Positions 1-5,952 of a stretch of 36,566 nt of DNA are shown here, in pieces. The translations under genes were made by a program, and so were the position numbers. Under the pieces are notes generated by a model. That model saw only the letters and a program-made list of their open reading frames with translations. It did not search any database and had not been told where the DNA came from. Every line of letters starts with the position of its first letter. Within the stretch, counting starts at the first letter, position 1. Source of the stretch: an uncultured Erysipelotrichaceae bacterium (GTDB lineage: Bacteria; Bacillota_I; Bacilli_A; Erysipelotrichales; Erysipelotrichaceae); the NCBI GenBank assembly GCA_900314905.1, contig OMXA01000018.1:1-36566 (forward strand). The letters run 5' to 3'.

Positions 1-150
1 AAGCAGGTAATAACTGCTGCTCGCCAGGAATTCAGAGCAGGAAGAAAAGACGGAACATACTGCCTCAGGAAACACCTTGCCTGCAATATTCAGAAGACGA
101 TTCTGATCATCTTCAGAATCGTCAATGATACAGATCGGATATTGTTCCAT
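1..150 (-). CDS. Response regulator receiver domain, N-terminal 50 codons (cut by window edge)
   Basis: Only the first 50 codons lie in the window; the gene runs off the left edge. The start ATG is at 150-148, preceded by an AAGGGG ribosome site. The visible protein starts MEQYPICIIDDSEDD. A hydrophobic beta strand is followed by the acidic pair Asp10-Asp11, as in the metal-binding pocket of CheY-type receivers, and then a helix. The output domain is not visible; LytTR- or AgrA-like regulators often start this way, but that is only a guess. Receiver identity is moderately sure, function unknown. Confidence 0.6.
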   Translation of the reverse strand, partial: MEQYPICIIDDSEDDQNRLLNIAGKVFPEAVCSVFSSCSEFLASSSYYLL

Positions 151-320
151 GAAGTTCCCCTTGAGTTCAGTATTTCATATTCTGCATAAAAAGAACAGGG
201 AAACGTGTCCATTTTCAGAACAGCGCCAAAGCCTTTGCTCCATATAATTTCTCGTCTGAACGTCAGTCTTCTTCAGAAAAACAGCTTCCAGGTGGACAAT
301 GGCATTAAGCTACAGCATTG

Positions 321-353
321 AAAAAACACTCGCCATCTTCCGAAACGAGTGTT
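321..353 (-). terminator. Rho-independent terminator after patatin gene
   Basis: On the minus strand AACACTCG pairs with CGAGTGTT across a 13-base loop, and a run of six T follows. It lies about 55 bases beyond the stop codon of the patatin-like gene and closes the HD/patatin unit. Confidence 0.75.
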
Positions 354-407
354 CTTTGGTCAGAAGTCGATGCAGCATGTTAACTTACTGACATTGGCCG
401 GGGGAAG

Positions 408-1307
408 CTACTTTTTCAGATATTCCTTCAGGGAAGGAATGATCTTCTTTGTTTCGTTGTATCCCTGCCAGTACAGATCCCCGAGCTTATTCATATCTCC
501 CTCAAAGCGGGAAATCTCAATCGGTTTTACCGGAGCCATAATGAACAGGCGTCCCTGCTGTCCCAGATGTTCAATCCGGTCCAGCAGAAGATTGTAAGCA
601 GGTGCCTCTTCCAGAAGATCTCTCATGAATTCCGGATAGTTATGATACTCGGTCCGGATAATCCGTGCAGGTTTCTTCACCGGCTTGCGATAAGAACGAT
701 CTCTGGTCTTCAGAACGACGATCTTCTCATAGCCCTGATCTAATGCCCAGTCTACCGGAATCTTGCAGGCAACGCCCCCATCCAGATACTTTCTTCCATC
801 AATCACAACTGGTTCTGATACATACGGAGCCGTTGCACTTGCCTGGATTGCTTTCATGATGTCGGAAGTCTTGCCGCGTTCAAAGAAAACATTTCTTCCA
901 GTCTCTAAATCTGTTGCAGTTACCACGAATCTGCGGTCCGGATTATTGAAAGCTTTCTCATCCAGAGGCTCTTCTTCTGATAACGTTGTGAAGCAGTGAC
1001 TGAATCCAGTGATCCCGTGCTCATGAATCATTGCCCCGAGACCGCAGTATTCCGGATCGTGGCGATAATGCAGGTTGATGCGGGCAGAACGGCCGATCTG
1101 CCCGGATACATAGCTGAATCCGCTCATTGCTCCAGCCGAAACCCCGATCACGGTCTGAAAGTTCAGGTCTGCTTCCATCAGAGCATCCAGTGCCCCCTGC
1201 GTATAGAGACCGCGCCATGCCCCGCCTTCCAGGACAATGCACCCTGGCGTGATATGGTCGCTGGCACGTCCCTTCGGAATCCGATCAAGTCCCTCATATA
1301 TCTTCAT
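408..1307 (-). CDS. Patatin-like phospholipase/acyl hydrolase
   Basis: A 299-residue protein of the patatin family (Ser-Asp dyad lipid acyl hydrolases), close to the bacterial YjjU-like group. Visible motifs are the oxyanion loop GGAWRG (about 28-33), the nucleophile elbow GVSAG with Ser57, and the catalytic Asp in DGG at 176-178. There is no signal peptide or membrane segment, so it should be cytosolic, acting on membrane lipids or acyl esters; the substrate cannot be told. The ATG at 1307 was chosen because GGAG lies nine bases upstream; the in-frame ATG at 1313 is too close to that site and a longer frame to 1361 has none. It follows the HD-domain gene by 50 bases, and a terminator lies downstream. 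Confidence 0.85.
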   Translation of the reverse strand: MKIYEGLDRIPKGRASDHITPGCIVLEGGAWRGLYTQGALDALMEADLNFQTVIGVSAGAMSGFSYVSGQIGRSARINLHYRHDPEYCGLGAMIHEHGITGFSHCFTTLSEEEPLDEKAFNNPDRRFVVTATDLETGRNVFFERGKTSDIMKAIQASATAPYVSEPVVIDGRKYLDGGVACKIPVDWALDQGYEKIVVLKTRDRSYRKPVKKPARIIRTEYHNYPEFMRDLLEEAPAYNLLLDRIEHLGQQGRLFIMAPVKPIEISRFEGDMNKLGDLYWQGYNETKKIIPSLKEYLKK

Positions 1308-1326
1308 AGTCATTTTCTCCGGGAGT

Positions 1327-1335
1327 ATTCTATCA
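1327..1335 (-). promoter_or_regulatory. Extended -10 promoter before patatin gene
   Basis: The minus strand reads TGATAGAAT, an extended -10 element (TG-n-TAGAAT), with no good -35 box. Transcription would start near 1320, at the GGAG ribosome site itself. It lies in the gap after the HD gene, so the patatin gene may have its own promoter. Confidence 0.45.
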
Positions 1336-1357
1336 CGGGAATTTTCTGCTGCCGGCT

Positions 1358-1957
1358 TCAATCGTGCTGATCTGTATAGTTCTCAGAGTCTCCTTCTGAA
1401 GCAATCTTCTGATCCGTGCATGCATCGATTGCCTTCTTCAGCTGCTGCAGATAGGGAGAAAACTGTACCTGTTCTCTTCCATAAGTCTTCTGCAGATCAT
1501 ATTCCAGCGGCAGCCATGAACGAATATCTGCTTCATCATGAGAGATCACTGCTTCCAGCTTATCCAGCGCCTTGTAAAGCTTTGCCTCAGGAGTCTTCAG
1601 TTCAATCATCTCCTGCAGAAGCGAGAGCCATTCTTCTTTCGCCGGCGAAGGAAATGAATTCACCCAGTTCAGATACAGGTCTTCTTCTGCAGTCTCATTC
1701 TGGGCTGTCTTCTCAAATGTCGGAATATCGCCTGTAAAAGCTTCGCCGAGATCATGGATCAGACACATCCGGATGACCCGGTTCATATCCAGATTCTGAT
1801 ACTCCGGTACGCCATCCAGCAGCATCGCCATGAGCGCAAGTCTCCAGCAATGATCCGCCACACTTTCCTTCCGGCCTTTCTCAGTCCAGTTATGGCGGGT
1901 GCTGACTTTCAGCTTTCCGGCTGTGTTCAGAATCTTCAGCAGTTCTTCTGGTTTCAT
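1358..1957 (-). CDS. HD-domain phosphohydrolase (YfbR/5'-deoxynucleotidase-like)
   Basis: An HD-superfamily metal-dependent phosphohydrolase of 199 residues from the preferred start. The metal ligands are in order: His36 (ADHCWR), His68-Asp69 (IHDLGEA) and Asp132 (ALDKLEA). Arg21 before the first His matches the YfbR group, which dephosphorylates deoxynucleoside monophosphates; that substrate is inferred from family resemblance. The start at 1957 is preceded by GGAG with nine bases of spacing. The frame stays open to 2047 with further ATGs that lack a ribosome site, so a longer form is possible. It lies just upstream of the patatin-like gene in the same direction. Confidence 0.8.
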   Translation of the reverse strand: MKPEELLKILNTAGKLKVSTRHNWTEKGRKESVADHCWRLALMAMLLDGVPEYQNLDMNRVIRMCLIHDLGEAFTGDIPTFEKTAQNETAEEDLYLNWVNSFPSPAKEEWLSLLQEMIELKTPEAKLYKALDKLEAVISHDEADIRSWLPLEYDLQKTYGREQVQFSPYLQQLKKAIDACTDQKIASEGDSENYTDQHD

Positions 1958-2190
1958 TTCAGGTTTCTCCATTTCTTCAGGCATCAGGATACTGTCAGTG
2001 CCGTCAGCAATCATTTCCATGACATTTAGTTCTGAATCAGCAGACAACCTGCTGGCAATCGTAAATCCGGCGGACGGTCGCTATCCTGGAATCTGAGGTC
2101 ACTGTATCATAATCAATCCCGGAATTCATCCTATCCGCAGGATCTATTATTTCCGCATGCATCCAGCATATTGTCTGATCTGCAAAGCAG

Positions 2191-2224
2191 AAAAAGACTG
2201 AAGCAGAACCTTCTGCTCCAGTCT
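2191..2224 (-). terminator. Rho-independent terminator after PDZ gene
   Basis: On the minus strand AGACTG-AGCAGAA pairs with TTCTGCT-CAGTCT with a two-base loop, followed by a T run. It begins six bases after the stop codon. The rest of the 270-base gap down to the HD gene shows no gene. Confidence 0.85.
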
Positions 2225-2229
2225 CATGA

Positions 2230-3090
2230 TCAGCCATTCCGGGTTTCGCTGCCATCCGGGAATCCGCTCTGTTCCGGGGTCGGATCGGTACTGCTTTGAT
2301 AGTCGCTCGTGCGTTCCACCAGTTCCAGTTCCACAGTAACTTCTTCACCATCCCGTTCTACTGTAACTTGAACTTTATCTCCCGGATTCTTGTCCTTCAG
2401 GAAATTCCGCACTTCCTGATATGTCAGTGCTTCTTCCCCATCCAGTTTCTCCAGCACATCGCCGACCTGAAGTCCGGCTTCCTCCGCCTTGGAATTGGAT
2501 GCGAATCCCTGAATCGTCGGTCTGCCGCTGCCGAACTGAATACTCACCCCGAGAGCTGCTCCGCCGGCATCCTCTTCTTTGCTGTCTTCGCCTTCCCCGC
2601 TGAAGATATTCTTCTTATCAGGAGAAGAACCATTTTCGCTGCTTCCGCTGCCATTTCCGAAGAAGCCGCCGAAGAAATTGCTTGTTCCTTCCAGCACTTC
2701 CACTTTGCCATTGAGCTCAGAGACCTCATTCTTGAGATCTGCCACTTCTTCCTTGAGCTCGCTGATCTCCTCATTCTCAGCTCGCGTCGCAAGATATCCT
2801 CCGGCAAACCCAAGGCACAATGCCAGAAGGACCATCAGGACCGGCTTCCAGATCGAAGGCTTCTTCGGAGTGACCGGCGAAACTTTCCTGACCTCTGCAG
2901 CAGGTTTCACTTCTGATGCAGGTTTCGGTTCTTCCTTCTTCACCGGTTCAGGTTTCCTGTCTTCCGGCTTTGCGGTTCCGCAATTGCTGCAGAACTTCCC
3001 GGTATTTTCCGTGCCGCAGGATGGGCACTTCCATGCCTCGCTGTTTCCTGCAGCAGTGCTTTCTTCAGGTTTCTTCTCTTCATCCATCAT
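2230..3090 (-). CDS. Zinc-ribbon, single-pass, coiled-coil PDZ protein
   Basis: A 286-residue protein of modular build. A zinc ribbon has CPSC and CSNC (Cys22, 25, 34, 37). A Pro/Lys/Glu-rich linker follows to about 75, then one membrane segment at about 83-101, a short Leu/Glu coiled coil (104-135), a Gly/Ser/Phe-rich linker, a PDZ domain (about 178-260) and a polar tail. The ribbon should be cytosolic and the PDZ domain outside. PDZ domains of this type bind C-termini and usually accompany a trypsin- or S41-type protease, but no protease domain is present here, so a scaffold or adaptor role is inferred. AGGAGG lies six bases before the first ATG; the second ATG three bases later is also possible. 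Confidence 0.8.
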   Translation of the reverse strand: MMDEEKKPEESTAAGNSEAWKCPSCGTENTGKFCSNCGTAKPEDRKPEPVKKEEPKPASEVKPAAEVRKVSPVTPKKPSIWKPVLMVLLALCLGFAGGYLATRAENEEISELKEEVADLKNEVSELNGKVEVLEGTSNFFGGFFGNGSGSSENGSSPDKKNIFSGEGEDSKEEDAGGAALGVSIQFGSGRPTIQGFASNSKAEEAGLQVGDVLEKLDGEEALTYQEVRNFLKDKNPGDKVQVTVERDGEEVTVELELVERTSDYQSSTDPTPEQSGFPDGSETRNG

Positions 3091-3169
3091 CTTGTTCCTC
3101 CTGTAACACGACTAAATGTAATACAGCAGGGTGAACGTTATGTGAAGAAAGACACATATGAATCTGAAA

Positions 3170-4591
3170 CTACCGTTCCAGGAACTTCAGAACTGCTTTC
3201 TTCAGCTTTCCTTCTGTTCCGCTGTACGGATGCTCGCGCAGCGGCAGGTTGAACTTCGTCGAACCGATCAGGACCGTACTCGGATGCGTGAACTCCCGGA
3301 AACCCCACTCGCCATGATAAGCCCCCATGCCGGAATGTCCGGTTCCGTTGAACGGGACACCCTTCACCATCAGATGCAGACAGACCTCGTTGATGCAGCC
3401 GCCGCCATACTGCTGCGTCTGCATGACTTTCTTTGCCCACTTCATATCCTTCGTGAAGACATAGAGTGATAAGCCGTGTTCCCGGGAAGCGATCGTATCA
3501 AGCATCTGATCAATTTCGTCATCCGGAAATGGAACAATCGGCAGCAGCGGATTGAACAGTTCATGATTCACGATCGGTTCCTCTGCCTTGACAGGATAGA
3601 TGATAGTCGGTGCATAGCGCAGCGTATCCGGATCTCCTTTGCCGCCCCATAAGATCCGATCCCGATACTGCTCTGCTTCCTCTGCACAGCTGTCATAGGC
3701 TCTTCTCGAAATCAGATGGGGGAATTCTTCATTCCGCTCCGGATTCTCGCCCAGCTGCATCGCAAACGCCTTGATGAGTTCATTGATGAACGGCATCGCA
3801 GCTTCTTCTGCTACTGCAATCTGGTTGATGTTGATGCACACCTGGCCGGCATTCATCGCCTTGAAGAATGCAATCTTCCTGGCCGCATCTTTCAGGTCCG
3901 CATCCTTGCGGATCACGCACCAGTTTCCGTTCTCCCCGCCAAGCTCCAATGCTGCCGGCGTCAGGTTCTTCGCTGCTTCTGCAAGCACATGCTTGCCGAC
4001 TTTCGGGCTGCCGGTATAGAAGATCTTGTCGAACCGTTCTTCCAGGCACCAGTCTGCCACTTCATGACCCCCATCAATCACGGTCACATAGTTCTCCGGG
4101 AAGGTATCCCGGATCAGCTTCTGCATTGCCGCCGTGCAATGCATCGACTTCGAGCTGGCTTTGATCACAGCAGTATTGCCGCCGGCAATCGATGCAGTCA
4201 GCACCCCAAGCGATAAGAGAATCGGAAAATTGAACGGAGAGATGATCAGTGTTGTTCCATAAGGCATCTTGTATACCTTCGTGATCATGCTCGGAAAGCA
4301 GAGCACACCGCTGAAGTGCGTTTCCGGAGCAGCCCACTTCTTCAGCCCGGCAATCGCTTCATCAATCTCCAGGATGACTGAACCGATATCGCAGAGATAC
4401 GCCTCCGTATCACTGCGTCCGAGGTCTTCTTTCAGAGCCAGTTCCAGTTCGTGCTGATGTGTCTGCATTGCGATCTTAAGCTTGATCAGCTTATCGATTC
4501 TCCAGTTCACATCGAGGGTTTCTCCGGTTCTGAAGAACTTGTGCTGTGCTTCGGTGATTTCGTGTATCCGTTCCTTCGTCCATTCCATCAT
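3170..4591 (-). CDS. NAD(P)-dependent aldehyde dehydrogenase
   Basis: A 473-residue member of the class 3-like aldehyde dehydrogenases, oxidising aldehydes to acids. Seen are the oxyanion Asn in SPFNFP (Asn121), the general base Glu216 in LELGGE and the nucleophile Cys252 in AGQVC. The usual LGGK lysine is Glu220 here. There are no extra C-terminal membrane residues, so it is likely soluble. The start overlaps the stop of the ADH gene as ATGA, and the ribosome site AAGGAG lies in the end of that gene, implying translational coupling. With the ADH it can interconvert an alcohol, an aldehyde and an acid; the natural substrate is not evident. Confidence 0.9.
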   Translation of the reverse strand: MMEWTKERIHEITEAQHKFFRTGETLDVNWRIDKLIKLKIAMQTHQHELELALKEDLGRSDTEAYLCDIGSVILEIDEAIAGLKKWAAPETHFSGVLCFPSMITKVYKMPYGTTLIISPFNFPILLSLGVLTASIAGGNTAVIKASSKSMHCTAAMQKLIRDTFPENYVTVIDGGHEVADWCLEERFDKIFYTGSPKVGKHVLAEAAKNLTPAALELGGENGNWCVIRKDADLKDAARKIAFFKAMNAGQVCININQIAVAEEAAMPFINELIKAFAMQLGENPERNEEFPHLISRRAYDSCAEEAEQYRDRILWGGKGDPDTLRYAPTIIYPVKAEEPIVNHELFNPLLPIVPFPDDEIDQMLDTIASREHGLSLYVFTKDMKWAKKVMQTQQYGGGCINEVCLHLMVKGVPFNGTGHSGMGAYHGEWGFREFTHPSTVLIGSTKFNLPLREHPYSGTEGKLKKAVLKFLER

Positions 4592-5805
4592 GCTCTCTCC
4601 TTGCGCAATTCTGCGATCAGCTCTGCAAAGTCTTCTTTGCCCCAGGTCACCGGCGTCGGGTAGAGGGGATTGGCTTCTTCCATTGCCCAGGCAATGATCT
4701 GAGGAATATCTTTTTCCTGGATCATTTCCGCCCCTTCCGGGATCTGCATCTCTTCTTTCATTGCTTCGATCCAGGTGATGAATGCATGTGCTTTCTCGGC
4801 ATTCGTGCGTCCTTCAATGCCGCATGCATCCGCCAGCTCACTCAGAGAATCATAGACCGCAGGCCCATACTGGCGCATCACATGAGGCAGGATGATGCTC
4901 ATCGCAAGTCCATGCGGGACTCCATACAGACCTCCGAGCGTATGTCCTACTGCATGTACATATCCTACGCAGCCTCGTGTGAACGCACGCCCTGCATAGA
5001 ATGCAGCTTTCTGCATTTCTCCGCGTGCCTCGAGATCCTTGCCATCATGATATGCCTTCAGCAGATTGTCATGAATCAGCCGGACTGCTTCCCTTGCCAG
5101 AAAGTTTTCCAATTCCGTATTGTAGGTATGATTCGTATATGCCTCGACTGCATGGCATAGAGCATCCATACCGGTGGTGGCAGTCACTTTCGGCGGCAGG
5201 CCCTGAGTCAGTTCCGGATCCAGAACTGCATAGTGCGGAAGAATACTCGGATCATTGATGCTTGCTTTATGGTGCGTTGCGGAATCGATGATGACAGCAG
5301 CCACCGTGGTTTCTGAACCGGTTCCGGCGGTAGTCGGGATCGCAAACAGCAGCGGAATCTTTGCATGCACCTTCAGAATTCCCTGCAGCTGCGCCACAGT
5401 CTTATGAGGATGAACAGACTTTGCTGCAATTGCCTTGGCACAGTCAATCGGCGCGCCTCCGCCCAGTGCAACGAGTGCCCTGCATCCATGATCCTGGTAG
5501 ACCTTGAAGCCGGCTTCGACATTATCGCTGGTCGGATTCGGTTCCACCTCGGAGAATACGGTGTAATGCAGTCCTTCCTGATCCAGAAGATCTGTCAGCT
5601 TTGCGGCAAGGCCTAGCTTCACAAGATTCGGGTCCGTGACGACCAGTAGCTGATCAGCGCCCTTTGACCGGATCAGTGCAGGCAGGCGTTTCAGGCACCC
5701 TGCCCCTTCCAGGCAGTCCGGCATGCGGTAGCCCAGAAAGTAATTTGCTTCTTTCATCCCAGCCTGAAAAACGCGGCAGTAAATCCCAGAAATGATCTTA
5801 TCCAT
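4588..5805 (-). CDS. Iron-containing alcohol dehydrogenase
   Basis: A group III metal-dependent alcohol dehydrogenase of 405 residues. It shows the NAD-binding GGGAPIDCAK, the IPTTAGTGSE loop, and the metal-ligand region MDALCHAVEAYTN followed by the His-rich HAVGHTLGG and GVPHG segments. The ATG at 5805 (MDKIISGIYC) was chosen because AAAGGA lies six bases upstream; the longer frame to 5853 has no ribosome site. It is the first gene of a two-gene unit with the aldehyde dehydrogenase. Reduction of aldehydes to regenerate NAD+ during fermentation is the likely role, but direction and substrate are inferred. Confidence 0.9.
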   Translation of the reverse strand: MDKIISGIYCRVFQAGMKEANYFLGYRMPDCLEGAGCLKRLPALIRSKGADQLLVVTDPNLVKLGLAAKLTDLLDQEGLHYTVFSEVEPNPTSDNVEAGFKVYQDHGCRALVALGGGAPIDCAKAIAAKSVHPHKTVAQLQGILKVHAKIPLLFAIPTTAGTGSETTVAAVIIDSATHHKASINDPSILPHYAVLDPELTQGLPPKVTATTGMDALCHAVEAYTNHTYNTELENFLAREAVRLIHDNLLKAYHDGKDLEARGEMQKAAFYAGRAFTRGCVGYVHAVGHTLGGLYGVPHGLAMSIILPHVMRQYGPAVYDSLSELADACGIEGRTNAEKAHAFITWIEAMKEEMQIPEGAEMIQEKDIPQIIAWAMEEANPLYPTPVTWGKEDFAELIAELRKERA

Positions 5806-5851
5806 AAGAATTCCTTTCTCTGGCGTCTGCCAGCAGATTCCCCTCATGGAC

Positions 5852-5860
5852 ATTCTAGCA
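5852..5860 (-). promoter_or_regulatory. Extended -10 promoter for ADH-ALDH
   Basis: The minus strand reads TGCTAGAAT, an extended -10 element. A weak TTATGC lies 18 bases upstream as a possible -35. Transcription would start near 5845, giving a leader of about 40 bases with a normal ribosome site. Confidence 0.55.
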
Positions 5861-5909
5861 TATCCGGATCAGTCCGCATAACCCGCACAGAACAAGCCCC
5901 TTTGTGTAG

Positions 5910-5945
5910 AAAAAACACGTCTTCTGCATCATGCAGGAAACGTGC
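5910..5945 (-). terminator. Rho-independent terminator after PBP gene
   Basis: On the minus strand a long interrupted stem (GCACGT..CTGCAT / ATGCAG..ACGTGT) is followed by six T. It begins seven bases beyond the PBP stop codon. Confidence 0.85.
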
Positions 5946-5952
5946 TTTCTGA

